A stretch of 64,000 nucleotides of DNA from Pedobacter zeaxanthinifaciens (GTDB lineage Bacteria > Bacteroidota > Bacteroidia > Sphingobacteriales > Sphingobacteriaceae): the NCBI RefSeq assembly GCF_003313335.1, contig NZ_QMHP01000001.1, positions 124,001-188,000 on the forward strand, written 5' to 3'. Below, one piece after another: positions 1 to 8,498 of this stretch. The translations under genes and the position numbers were made by a program. Positions within the stretch are counted from its first letter, which is position 1, and every line of letters begins with the position of its first letter. The notes beneath the pieces were generated by a model. It was not told the DNA's origin, made no database searches, and worked only from the letters and a program-made list of their open reading frames with translations.

Positions 1-1
1 A

Positions 2-115
2 GCGCATAAATGTCAGTATGTACTTCAAAACCAGCTGGCGGGGGTGATGTTTTGGGAATATGGTGCGGATGAAAAGGAATATCTTTTAAATCAAATTGTT
101 AAAAGTTTTAAATGA
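2..115 (+). CDS. Glycoside hydrolase, probable GH18 family, C-terminal end only (partial)
   Basis: The left edge cuts this gene; 37 codons and a TGA stop remain. The visible end contains a GVMFWEYGAD segment followed by LLNQIV. This resembles the last barrel strand of GH18 chitinase-like enzymes, where a GGVMFWE-type motif precedes a short terminal helix. That family cleaves beta-1,4-linked N-acetylglucosamine polymers or related glycans. The gene runs in the same direction as the GH2-to-GH88 block that follows, about 160 bases downstream. With so little sequence the family call is tentative and the substrate cannot be inferred. Confidence 0.5.
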   Translation, partial: AHKCQYVLQNQLAGVMFWEYGADEKEYLLNQIVKSFK

Positions 116-272
116 ATTTAATCACTTATTTAGTAGGGAGTTGGAAAAAAGAAAATCAGTTTTAATAAGGCTTTCGCAAACGTTTCCGTGATTTTTTAAA
201 ATGCAACTGTTTGCTAAGCCAACTGAGTTTCGTAGCTTCATAGCTTGTAATTGGTTAACCAAATATATTTTT

Positions 273-2738
273 ATGTTCAGAGGGGTCAAAATAGTATTGC
301 TATTCTTGTTTGCTATAACTTTTAGTTCATCGGCACAAACAACCAAACGGTTAAACACTGGTTGGGAATTTGTGCGACAAGATTTAGGCGGAATTTGGGA
401 GGCGGTGAGGCCTGTAGGGAAAGGGAATCCGGAGGAACTTCCATTTTGGCAAGCGGTGAATTTACCGCACTGTTTTAATGCAATTGATGCAGTTGATCCT
501 GATGTGAACTATTACCAAGGACCAGGCTGGTACCGCACCACTATCGATGTTGAAAATCCTTATGCTAATGGCCGTACCTTGCTCCATTTTGAAGGAGCGG
601 GACAAAAAACAGAAGTGTACATTTATACCACCAAAGTAGCTGCCCACGTAGGTGGTTACGATGAATGGACTGCCGACATCACCGAAGCAGTAGCCGCGTT
701 CAAAAAATCACCCATATTTAAAACGCAATTTAAGGGCAAAATTCCTGTAATTATCCGCTGTGATAATTCTCGTGATTTAGAAATGATGCCGTCTAGTCTT
801 TCCGATTTTAATGTGTATGGTGGTATTTATCGTTACCTCAATTTAGTTTACAATCCTCAGTTGGCCATTGATAAAATATTTGCCCATGCCACAGTTGATG
901 CCCAAGGAAAACAGGGTAAAGTAAGCTTAAAAACTCGCTTTTTTCCAACAGATATAACGGCCAACGCTGTGGTTAAAATTAGCTTAATAGATCCGCAGGG
1001 CAAATCTGTTTTTAACGCTAGCAAAACTATTGACAGCTTCAATGGTGATATCAGCTTAGATGAGATTGCTATCAAATCTCCAAAACTTTGGTCTACAGAT
1101 TTGCCTCAGCAGTACGAATTGCGCTTAAGTGTTGATGCCAACGGGCAAACTTTTAATGCTACTCAAAAAATCGGTTTCCGAAACTTTGAGTTTGTTAAAA
1201 AAGGGCCTTTTATGCTCAATGGAAAGCGTTTGTTGTTACGTGGTACGCATCGCCATGAAGACCACGCCGGAGTTGCCGCGGCCATGACCGAAGAAATGAT
1301 GGTGACTGAAATGAAGATGATGAAGGAAATGGGAGTCAATTTCATTCGCTTAGGCCATTATCAGCAATCTCGAATCATACTTAATTTATGTGATAGTTTA
1401 GGGATTGTAGTATGGGAAGAAATTCCTTGGTGCAGGGGTGGTTTAGGCGGAAAAATTTACCAGGAACAGGGCAAAAGAATGCTGACAAATATGATTGAAC
1501 AGCATTACAATCATCCATCCATAATTATTTGGGGTTTAGGGAATGAAAATGATTGGCCTGGAGATTTCAGTGAGTTCGACAAGGAAAAAATCAGAACTTA
1601 CATGAAAGAATTGAATAATCTTTCACATCAGTTAGATCCATCTAGGAGTACCGCAATAAGGCGTTGTGATTTTTGTAGAGATATTGTCGACGTGTATTCT
1701 CCATCCATTTGGGCAGGTTGGTACCGTGGAGTTTACACAGAATATAAAGACGTTTCAAAGGCTGAATTTGATAAATCGGATAGGTTTTTACATGTAGAAT
1801 GGGGTGGAGATAGCCATGCCCGTAGGCATTCTGAAAATCCAGATAATGCGTTAATGAAGATTAAAACTGGTGGTGGCGCCGATGAAAGAGCGGGGGATGC
1901 CTCACTTTATGGTGGCGGTGCAAGGGTAAGTAAGGATGGCGACTGGAGTGAAAGTTACATTGCTAATTTGATTGATTGGCACCTAAAAGAACAAGAAACC
2001 ATGCCTTGGCTAAGTGGCACAGCTTATTGGCCATTTAAAGATTTTAGTACGCCAATTCGTCCAGAAAATCCAGTGCCTTATGTGAATCAAAAAGGCGTGG
2101 TGGAACGTGATTTCACCAAAAAGGAGTCTTACTATATTTTCCAATCGTATTGGACCACTCAGCCTATGGCACACATTTATGGTCATAGTTGGCCGGTGCG
2201 CTGGGGAGCTGATGGTGAAGAAAAAATGGTGAAGGTATATTCTAATTGTGATGAAGCTGAGTTATTTATCAACGGTAAAAGCTATGGCATTAAGAAACGA
2301 AATAGCCAAGATTTTCCGGCTGCGGGCTTACGTTGGGCAGTGCCTATGCAAAAAGGAACTTACCAAATCAAAGTGGTAGCGAAAAAAGGCAAGGTTGTAG
2401 TTACCGATGAAATTACACAGGAATACCAAACTGAAAAATGGGGAAAACCAGCAAAATTAGTACTTCAAAAAATAGCTGATGAAAACGGATTGGCAACCAT
2501 AGAAGTTAAGGCTTACGATGCCGACGGAGTACTTTGTTTAGATGCGGCTAATGAGGTGAGATTTAATTCAGTTGGCGATGGTGAATTAATTAAAAACCAA
2601 GGTACATCAACTGCTTCAGCTAAAGTGCAACTTTACAATGGTAGAGCTACAGTTAAGTTGAAAACTAATGCAGCCAAAAACGTAGTTTCAGTTAGTGCTA
2701 TAGGTTTAAGCACTCAGTTTTTAGTGGTAGAAAAATAA
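273..2738 (+). CDS. Secreted glycoside hydrolase family 2 protein (beta-galactosidase/beta-glucuronidase type)
   Basis: An 821-residue exo-glycosidase of the GH2 type. An in-frame ATG exists at 201, but the ATG at 273 gives a proper signal peptide (MFRGVKIVLLFLF...SSAQ), so 273 is chosen. After the signal come the jelly-roll sugar-binding domain (about 30-200), an Ig-like domain (about 205-310), the TIM barrel (about 315-620) and extra C-terminal beta domains. The acid/base glutamate is probably E425 in GLGNEND and the nucleophile E509 in HVEWGGD. An RGTHRHED segment opens the barrel, as is common in Bacteroidota GH2 enzymes. GH2 enzymes remove terminal beta-galactose, beta-glucuronic acid or beta-mannose; which one applies here cannot be read from sequence. 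It heads a same-strand block with two lyase-like genes and a GH88 gene, so beta-glucuronidase activity is attractive but inferred. Confidence 0.9.
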   Translation: MFRGVKIVLLFLFAITFSSSAQTTKRLNTGWEFVRQDLGGIWEAVRPVGKGNPEELPFWQAVNLPHCFNAIDAVDPDVNYYQGPGWYRTTIDVENPYANGRTLLHFEGAGQKTEVYIYTTKVAAHVGGYDEWTADITEAVAAFKKSPIFKTQFKGKIPVIIRCDNSRDLEMMPSSLSDFNVYGGIYRYLNLVYNPQLAIDKIFAHATVDAQGKQGKVSLKTRFFPTDITANAVVKISLIDPQGKSVFNASKTIDSFNGDISLDEIAIKSPKLWSTDLPQQYELRLSVDANGQTFNATQKIGFRNFEFVKKGPFMLNGKRLLLRGTHRHEDHAGVAAAMTEEMMVTEMKMMKEMGVNFIRLGHYQQSRIILNLCDSLGIVVWEEIPWCRGGLGGKIYQEQGKRMLTNMIEQHYNHPSIIIWGLGNENDWPGDFSEFDKEKIRTYMKELNNLSHQLDPSRSTAIRRCDFCRDIVDVYSPSIWAGWYRGVYTEYKDVSKAEFDKSDRFLHVEWGGDSHARRHSENPDNALMKIKTGGGADERAGDASLYGGGARVSKDGDWSESYIANLIDWHLKEQETMPWLSGTAYWPFKDFSTPIRPENPVPYVNQKGVVERDFTKKESYYIFQSYWTTQPMAHIYGHSWPVRWGADGEEKMVKVYSNCDEAELFINGKSYGIKKRNSQDFPAAGLRWAVPMQKGTYQIKVVAKKGKVVVTDEITQEYQTEKWGKPAKLVLQKIADENGLATIEVKAYDADGVLCLDAANEVRFNSVGDGELIKNQGTSTASAKVQLYNGRATVKLKTNAAKNVVSVSAIGLSTQFLVVEK

Positions 2739-2762
2739 GTTCAGATAAGGAAGATAAATGGC

Positions 2763-3926
2763 ATGAAAAAACAATATTTACTTTTGGGGATTTTGCTGTT
2801 AACAGTTTGCAATACTTTTGCGCAGCAGTACTTCAAAGCACAGGCAGTTACAGCACTTAAAGATCAAATATTAACCGAGGCCAACTGGGCTTTGAAGCAA
2901 CAACCGATTACAGTTACTGCAAGTACCTCGCCCTACAGCAGCGGTGGTAAGCATGATTTTTTTTCGGAAGGTGATTATTGGTGGCCAAACCCTCAAAATC
3001 CAAACGGGCCTTATGTCACTAGGGATGGAGAGACCAATCCGAGTAACTTTGTTGCGCACCGCAAGGCGATGATCCGCTTTAGTGAAATTATTGGTGCTTT
3101 AGCTTCTGCCTATCAAATTACTGGCGACGAAAAATATGTGAAGCACGCATTAGCGCACTTAAAAGCTTGGTTCGTAAACCAAGAAACACTGATGAATCCT
3201 AATTTGGCATACGCTCAAGCAGTACGAAATTTATATACGGGCAGAAGCTGGGGAATTATCGATTCCATCCATTTAATGGAAGTAGCGCAGGGCGTAATAG
3301 TGATGCAAAAAGCGAAATCTTTCAATAAAAATGACCTACAAGTAATTAAAAAGTGGTTTGCCGACTATATCCTTTGGCTCAACACCAGTAAAAATGGAAT
3401 TGCGGAAAAAAATGCAAAAAATAACCACGGTACTACATGGGGAATGCAAGTTGCTTCGTTTGCAAAGTTGGTAAATGATCAACCTATGCTTGATTCATTA
3501 AGGATGCGTTACAAAACCATTTATCTGCCTAATCAAATGGCTGCAGATGGTAGTTTCCCGCTAGAATTGGCGAGAACAAAACCTTATGGTTATGCCATTT
3601 TCAACCTTGATGCCATGGTGATGTTATGTCAACTGTTATCTACACCAACTGATAATTTGTGGACTTACCAAACAACTGACGGAAAATCAATTAAAAAAGG
3701 TATCGATTACCTATATCCGTATATTGTAGATAAATCGAAATGGCCATTAAAGCCCGATGTAATGTACTGGGAGTATTGGCCGGTAGCACAACCATTTTTA
3801 TTTTTCGGAGCTAACTATTTTGGGCAGCAAACTTGGTTCGATACTTGGAAAAGCCTCGATTTAAAACCTACCAATGAAGAAGTAGTAAGAAACCTTCCAA
3901 TCCGACATCCCATAATTTGGCTATAA
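2763..3926 (+). CDS. Secreted alginate lyase-fold protein (PF05426 type, possibly PL38)
   Basis: A 387-residue protein with a signal peptide ending in TFAQQ. The EGDYWWPNP and YVTRDGETNP segments (residues about 70-95), followed by alpha/alpha-barrel helices and a conserved NNHGTTWG motif near residue 220, are typical of the alginate_lyase family. Members cleave uronic-acid polymers such as alginate or glucuronan by beta-elimination; the segment set resembles family PL38, recalled to contain glucuronan lyases. The likely active-site residues are the His of NNHG and a Tyr in the barrel, but I did not align them to a structure. It lies 24 bases after the GH2 gene and 1 base before the next gene, so an operon is likely. 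The exact PL family is uncertain. Confidence 0.75.
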   Translation: MKKQYLLLGILLLTVCNTFAQQYFKAQAVTALKDQILTEANWALKQQPITVTASTSPYSSGGKHDFFSEGDYWWPNPQNPNGPYVTRDGETNPSNFVAHRKAMIRFSEIIGALASAYQITGDEKYVKHALAHLKAWFVNQETLMNPNLAYAQAVRNLYTGRSWGIIDSIHLMEVAQGVIVMQKAKSFNKNDLQVIKKWFADYILWLNTSKNGIAEKNAKNNHGTTWGMQVASFAKLVNDQPMLDSLRMRYKTIYLPNQMAADGSFPLELARTKPYGYAIFNLDAMVMLCQLLSTPTDNLWTYQTTDGKSIKKGIDYLYPYIVDKSKWPLKPDVMYWEYWPVAQPFLFFGANYFGQQTWFDTWKSLDLKPTNEEVVRNLPIRHPIIWL

Positions 3927-3927
3927 G

Positions 3928-5442
3928 ATGAAGTTGAAATCTGTTTTTATCGCTTACTTGCTCATGCTTATACATGGTCAACTTGCTGCGCAACAATGGC
4001 AATCGAGTTTTGTGAAGATTGATGATAATGGTAAGCTTACTTACATTGCTGATAGCAAAGGGGATATCATTCCTGATTTTAGTGCCGTTGGTTATCATCA
4101 AGGCGCAAAACCAATCCCTTTGGTGAAAGTAATAATGGAAGTTAGTCCGTCTGGAAATAATCATCAACAGCAAATCCAAGATGCAATTGATCGCGTAGCG
4201 AAGTATCCGCTAGATCAAAATGGTATAAGAGGCGCAATTCTTTTAAAGAAAGGAACTTATCAAATTCCAGGTGCCATTAATATCAACACTTCGGGCATTA
4301 TTTTAAGGGGAGAAGGCTTATCCACTAAATTGATAGCCACAGGTGCAGGTCAGCGTAAGTTAATTAATGTGAATGGCAACGGAAAACCCAAAGAAATACC
4401 CAATACACGAACAAAAATTACGGATAATTACGTTCCCGTAGGAGCTAAATCTTTTCACATAGAAAAGCCAAGCAACTTTAAGGTAGGTGATGCGCTAATG
4501 ATTTACAGACCAGGAACCGATCAATGGATTAAAGATTTGAAAATGGATCAAATTGATGCTAGAGAAGGTACGGTGCAATGGAAAGCTGCTGATTACGATC
4601 TGTTTTTTGAACGGAAAATTACTGCCATTAAAGGTAACGAGGTGTTTTTGGATAACCCTGTAGTAATGGCTATGGAAACGCAGTACGGTGGCGGTGAAGT
4701 TTACAAATTTACTTTTGATGGAAGAATTAATGAGGTTGGCATTGAGGATATGCTGATAGAATCTGAATATCAAAGCGACACTGATGAAGACCATGGATGG
4801 GACGCAATCTCCATGAACAGGGTGGAAAATGCTTGGGTTAGCAATGTGAGCAGCAAATATTTTGGATACTCCTGTGTTAATTTGGGAGGCATGAGTAAGC
4901 AAGTTACAGTTAAGCATTGCACCTCTCTATTTCCAAAATCCAAGATTGAAGGTGGCAGGAGATATTCCTTTAATAATGATGGTCAGCTAAATTTAGTGAT
5001 GAATTGCACTGCTGACGAAGGTAGGCACGACTATGTTACCGGTGCAAAAGTAATGGGGCCTAACGTGTTTTATAATTGCAGGTCAACACATGCAAAAGCA
5101 GATATTGGGCCGCATCATCGCTGGGCTGCAGGCACACTCTACGACAACATTACTACCGATGGTGAAATTAACATTCAAGACCGCGGTAACTGGGGTACAG
5201 GACATGGTTGGGCGGGTGTAAACCAAGTGCTTTGGAATTGCATTGCTGCAAAAGTCACTGTTCAAAACCCGTATGTGAGTGGTAAAAATTATGCTATCGG
5301 CGTTACAGCGCAAAAAACAAATGGCCGCTTAAGTGGCAGGCCTGATGGCGTTTGGGAAGGTCTAAATCAAAAAGGTACACTAATGCCAAAATCGCTATTT
5401 GAAAAACAAATGGCTGAGGCTGGTAAAAAAATACAACCCTAA
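3928..5442 (+). CDS. Secreted right-handed beta-helix protein, pectate-lyase-like
   Basis: A 504-residue protein with a signal peptide (cleavage near QLAAQQ). An early segment (about 75-95: QQQIQDAIDRV... then GAILLKKGTYQI) is the usual first turn of a pectate-lyase-superfamily beta-helix, followed by ILRGEG and many N/V/G-rich rungs. Late in the protein are conserved-looking clusters: DEDHGWDAISMN, GRHDYVTG, GPHHRWAAGTLYDN and QDRGNWGTGHGW. The Asp/His/Arg richness of these is compatible with a catalytic groove. It could be a lyase or a hydrolase; I do not recognise an established CAZy family. It begins 1 base after the preceding stop and sits between an alginate-lyase-fold gene and a GH88 gene, which argues for action on a uronic-acid-containing glycan. 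Confidence 0.75.
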   Translation: MKLKSVFIAYLLMLIHGQLAAQQWQSSFVKIDDNGKLTYIADSKGDIIPDFSAVGYHQGAKPIPLVKVIMEVSPSGNNHQQQIQDAIDRVAKYPLDQNGIRGAILLKKGTYQIPGAININTSGIILRGEGLSTKLIATGAGQRKLINVNGNGKPKEIPNTRTKITDNYVPVGAKSFHIEKPSNFKVGDALMIYRPGTDQWIKDLKMDQIDAREGTVQWKAADYDLFFERKITAIKGNEVFLDNPVVMAMETQYGGGEVYKFTFDGRINEVGIEDMLIESEYQSDTDEDHGWDAISMNRVENAWVSNVSSKYFGYSCVNLGGMSKQVTVKHCTSLFPKSKIEGGRRYSFNNDGQLNLVMNCTADEGRHDYVTGAKVMGPNVFYNCRSTHAKADIGPHHRWAAGTLYDNITTDGEINIQDRGNWGTGHGWAGVNQVLWNCIAAKVTVQNPYVSGKNYAIGVTAQKTNGRLSGRPDGVWEGLNQKGTLMPKSLFEKQMAEAGKKIQP

Positions 5443-5487
5443 TTAACAAACTAATAAAAGCTAGCGCTAACCAAATAAAATTAAATC

Positions 5488-6669
5488 ATGAAATTTAAAA
5501 TTACGACTGCATTACTTTTAACCGTTTTAGGTGCTCAGGCACAAAAAGTTGATGTACCTACATCTTTTAAAAATGCAGCAATACAAACTGGTATTTTAAT
5601 AAAGAACGTAGATTCTGCAAGAAAAGAAAAGCCAAACTTCGTATCTCCGCGAACGGTTGAAAATGGTAAGTTGAAAATGGTGGTGTCTAGAGATTGGACA
5701 AGCGGTTTTTTTCCAGGGGAGCTTTGGTATTTCTACGAATATAATAAGGATTCAAAGTGGCTTGAGCTAGCTAAAAAATATACTGAAGATATTAAAAAGG
5801 AGCAATTTACCACTACTACCCACGATTTAGGTTTTATGATTTACTGTCCTTTTGGTGCGGGATACCGTTTAACTAAGGACACCGCTTATCGTTCCGTGAT
5901 CGTTCAAGCGGCAAAATCTTTATCCACTAGGTTTAATGCTAAAGCTGGCGTAATTCGCTCTTGGGACCACAGCGGAACCAAATGGAAATATCCAGTAATT
6001 ATTGATAACATGATGAATTTGGAATTGCTTTTTGAAGCGAGCAAATTTACCGGCGATTCATCTTTCTATAAAATTGCGGTAACCCATGCCAATAATACCA
6101 TTAAAAACCATTACCGCCCAGATTTCAGTTCTTTCCACGTGGTTGATTACGATACGGAGAACGGCGGCGTGTTGCAAAAAACAACCGCTCAGGGCTATGC
6201 TAATGAATCTTCGTGGGCTAGGGGACAAGCTTGGGGACTTTATGGTTTCACTTTATGTTATCGATATACTAAAAATCCAGTTTATTTGGCTCAAGCTGAC
6301 GCAATTGCTAAATATATCCTGAACAATAAAAGCACCCCAGCTGATGGCATTCCTTACTGGGACTATAACGATCCTCAAATTCCTAATGTTTCAAGAGATG
6401 CTTCGGCAGCAGCCATCACCGCTTCAGCACTTTACGAATTGGCGAAGTACAGTAAAAATGCTAAGACTTATAAAGCAGCAGCTGATAAAATTCTTTACTC
6501 GCTAAGTACGGCCTACACCAGCAAAATTGGTGATAACTATGGTTTTATTTTGGAGCACAGCACCGGACATAGGCCAAATAACTCAGAAATTGATGTGCCA
6601 ATTAACTATGCTGATTACTATTATTTGGAAGCACTTTTAAGATACGACGGTAAGTTTAATTTTAAATAG
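5488..6669 (+). CDS. Unsaturated glucuronyl hydrolase, GH88 family
   Basis: A 393-residue enzyme with a signal peptide (cleavage after GAQAQ). GH88 enzymes act after polysaccharide lyases, hydrating the unsaturated uronic acid at the end of lyase products and releasing it. The family pattern is clear: DWTSGFFPGELW (about 70), THDLGF (D113), VIIDNMMNLELL (D173), SSWARGQAWGLYG and RDASAAAI. D113 and D173 correspond in context to the two catalytic aspartates of Bacillus UGL (Asp88 and Asp149, recalled). It closes the first enzyme block, about 45 bases after the beta-helix gene. It is a paralogue of the GH88 gene at 34129-35331; the two are similar over their whole length but differ in the N-terminal region. 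Confidence 0.93.
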   Translation: MKFKITTALLLTVLGAQAQKVDVPTSFKNAAIQTGILIKNVDSARKEKPNFVSPRTVENGKLKMVVSRDWTSGFFPGELWYFYEYNKDSKWLELAKKYTEDIKKEQFTTTTHDLGFMIYCPFGAGYRLTKDTAYRSVIVQAAKSLSTRFNAKAGVIRSWDHSGTKWKYPVIIDNMMNLELLFEASKFTGDSSFYKIAVTHANNTIKNHYRPDFSSFHVVDYDTENGGVLQKTTAQGYANESSWARGQAWGLYGFTLCYRYTKNPVYLAQADAIAKYILNNKSTPADGIPYWDYNDPQIPNVSRDASAAAITASALYELAKYSKNAKTYKAAADKILYSLSTAYTSKIGDNYGFILEHSTGHRPNNSEIDVPINYADYYYLEALLRYDGKFNFK

Positions 6670-6670
6670 T

Positions 6671-6719
6671 TCATTGGTTCATTGGTTCATTGGGTTCATT
6701 GGTTCAATTGTTCATTTGT
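6671..6719. repeat. Tandem octamer repeat (TCATTGGT)n, six degenerate copies
   Basis: Copies start at 6671, 6679, 6687 (one base longer), 6696, 6704 and 6712. The first, second and fourth are identical TCATTGGT; the last two are TCAATTGT and TCATTTGT. The array begins directly after the GH88 stop codon. Perfect copies at one end and decayed copies at the other suggest slippage-driven growth. Confidence 0.85.
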
Positions 6720-6939
6720 TCACTACGAGTGGTTTGACGTTGAAAATTTGCTAGGTCTAAAGTAGGGAAACTTAATGCCGTTCCTATTTTCACTCGTATT
6801 GAAGATATTTTAGACCTACTTTTCCATAAACAACCTTTTAAAAGCTAAGTTTAATTGCTATAAATTTTTATTGTCGGATAAACAAGACATGAATTTTGAA
6901 CTGACACATTAAGGGGTAGCCAGTAAATTTACACTCGTC

Positions 6940-6960
6940 ATGCTGAATTTAGTTCAGCAT
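6940..6960. repeat. Short REP-like inverted repeat (ATGCTGAA...TTCAGCAT)
   Basis: Two perfect 8-base arms, 6940-6947 and 6953-6960, are separated by 5 bases. The surrounding CGTCATGCTGAA...TTCAGCATC pattern resembles short interspersed elements I recall from Pedobacter and Flavobacterium genomes. Only one copy lies in this window, so repetitiveness across the genome is an inference. Confidence 0.5.
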
Positions 6961-7021
6961 CAGCTTTTACATGTTTATTAGTCGGCCCATAATTAAAGCA
7001 CTTCCATCGTAAATCGCCATT

Positions 7022-7061
7022 CTCTCCCTCTAAGGGAGAGATGCCCACAGGGCAGAGAGGG
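7022..7061. repeat. Compound hairpin element (CTCTCCCT...AGGGAGAG plus GCCC...GGGC)
   Basis: A perfect 8-base hairpin, 7022-7029 with 7033-7040, has a 3-base loop. It is followed at once by GCCC-ACA-GGGC (7043-7053) and then AGAGAGGG. The composition (G/C-rich, C-to-G symmetric) is unlike the A/T-rich surroundings. It looks like an extragenic palindromic element rather than a terminator, since no T-run follows. Confidence 0.5.
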
Positions 7062-7178
7062 TATATGCTAAAAAACAACATCAACAATCTCTCTCACTTC
7101 CACGAAATAATTACAAAATTCAAGCATTTAATTGCTGTTAAATGCGAACTTTGCGCCCTTAATAAAACATAACACAAA

Positions 7179-8420
7179 ATGAAAAGAGTTGTAGTTACTG
7201 GTTTGGGAACTATCAATCCATTGGGGCATAACATTGCCGATTTTTGGGAAAATATTGTTAACGGCAAAAGTGCTTGCGCCACAGTGACAAGATTTGATGC
7301 TTCGCGTTTTCGTTCGCAAATGGCCTGTGAAGTAAAAAACTTCAATCCAGCGGATCACCTAGATAGAAATGAAATTAAGCGTACAGATTTGTTTACGCAA
7401 TACGCATTATACGCAGCCGCACAGGCTATTGAAGATTGTGATATTGATTTGACTACTATTGATCCATTTGATTTCGGAGTGATTTGGGGCAGTGGGCAAG
7501 GCGGTATGCAAACCTTCGAAACGGAAGTTGAAAATTACGTCACCGGCGATTATAACCCTAGGTTCAATCCTTTTTTTATACCAAAATTATTGGTTAACAT
7601 GGCGTCAGGATTGATATCTATGAAATTTGGCTTGCAGGGTATTAATTATACGCCGGTATCAGCCTGTGCAACAGGTAACAATGCCATTATGGATGCCTTC
7701 AATTACATCCGTATGGGCAAGGCGAAGATGTTTGTTACTGGCGGTTCAGAAGCAGGAATTACACCTGCTTCATTTGGTGGTTTCGCTGCGCTAAAAGCAA
7801 TGTCGCATCGAAATGATGATCCTGAAACTGCAAGCAGACCGTTTGATCAAGATAGAGATGGTTTTGTAATGGGCGAAGGGGCAGGGGCGCTGATTTTGGA
7901 GGAGTACGAACATGCAAAAGCTAGAGGCGCAAAAATCTATGCTGAAGTAGTAGGCGCTGCAATGACCGCCGATGCTTATCACATCACCTCACCACATCCT
8001 GAAGGTATTGGTGCTGCTAAAGCGATGAATTTAGCCTTAGAAGAAGCAGGCATCAAACCTGAAGAGCTGGATTATTTAAACTTACACGCTACATCAACTC
8101 CTGTGGGAGATTTGGCAGAGCTTAATGCAGCTCATTTGGTTTTTGGAGCATCTGAAAATTTGCATATCAGCTCAACAAAATCGATGACAGGTCACCTATT
8201 AGGTGCAGCTGCAGCAATTGAAGCTATTATTGCCATTAAAAGTATCAATGATAATATTGTTCCACCAACAATTAACGTAAGCAATCCTGACCCTGCAATT
8301 CCGGCAGGTATGCAGTTAGTTTTCAATCAAGCAGTGCGCAAAGAGGTTAAAACTGCTATGAGCAACGCTTTCGGGTTCGGCGGTCATAACAGTACTGTTG
8401 TTTTCAAAGAGTTGATTTAA
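7179..8420 (+). CDS. fabF: Beta-ketoacyl-[acyl-carrier-protein] synthase II
   Basis: A 413-residue condensing enzyme that elongates acyl-ACP with malonyl-ACP in fatty acid synthesis, in the cytoplasm. The Cys-His-His triad is present: C163 in SACATG (the same number as in E. coli FabF, as recalled), the His of NLHATSTPVGD, and the His of TKSMTGHLLGAAAA. The C-terminal GFGGHN motif is also complete. Length is normal for the family. It stands alone, with no acpP or other fab gene beside it, so it may be a second KAS of the genome or a stand-alone housekeeping copy. It is followed by a strong bidirectional terminator shared with the convergent transporter gene. Confidence 0.93.
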   Translation: MKRVVVTGLGTINPLGHNIADFWENIVNGKSACATVTRFDASRFRSQMACEVKNFNPADHLDRNEIKRTDLFTQYALYAAAQAIEDCDIDLTTIDPFDFGVIWGSGQGGMQTFETEVENYVTGDYNPRFNPFFIPKLLVNMASGLISMKFGLQGINYTPVSACATGNNAIMDAFNYIRMGKAKMFVTGGSEAGITPASFGGFAALKAMSHRNDDPETASRPFDQDRDGFVMGEGAGALILEEYEHAKARGAKIYAEVVGAAMTADAYHITSPHPEGIGAAKAMNLALEEAGIKPEELDYLNLHATSTPVGDLAELNAAHLVFGASENLHISSTKSMTGHLLGAAAAIEAIIAIKSINDNIVPPTINVSNPDPAIPAGMQLVFNQAVRKEVKTAMSNAFGFGGHNSTVVFKELI

Positions 8421-8436
8421 GATTCAGATAATACAA

Positions 8437-8479
8437 AAAACACGAAAGCCCCGAGTGTACATCGGGGCTTTCGTGTTTT
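8437..8479. terminator. Bidirectional intrinsic terminator between fabF and the POT transporter gene
   Basis: An 18-base perfect inverted repeat (8437-8454 with 8462-8479) has a 7-base loop. The outer arms are AAAA/TTTT, so each strand reads a G/C-rich stem followed by a U-run. It lies 16 bases after the fabF stop and 19 bases beyond the stop of the convergent gene. Confidence 0.95.
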
Positions 8480-8498
8480 ATAATGGATGTGAAAACTA

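Larger units (their letters stand above)
6670..7178. other. Repeat-rich intergenic spacer, no gene seen
   Basis: This 509-base gap separates the enzyme block from fabF. I see no credible coding region on either strand. It holds an octamer tandem array at its left end, a small inverted-repeat element at 6940 and a longer hairpin element at 7022, each listed separately. Just upstream of fabF, GAACTTTG (7146-7153) is one mismatch from the Bacteroidota -7 element but lacks a clear -33 partner. Confidence 0.6.

Noticed and set aside
201..272. Longer start for the GH2 gene
   Set aside because: The 24 extra residues would precede and mask the signal peptide that begins at the ATG at 273.
6671..6719. 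Octamer repeats considered as a CRISPR-like array
   Set aside because: Units are 8 bases with no spacers, far from CRISPR geometry, and no cas gene is present.
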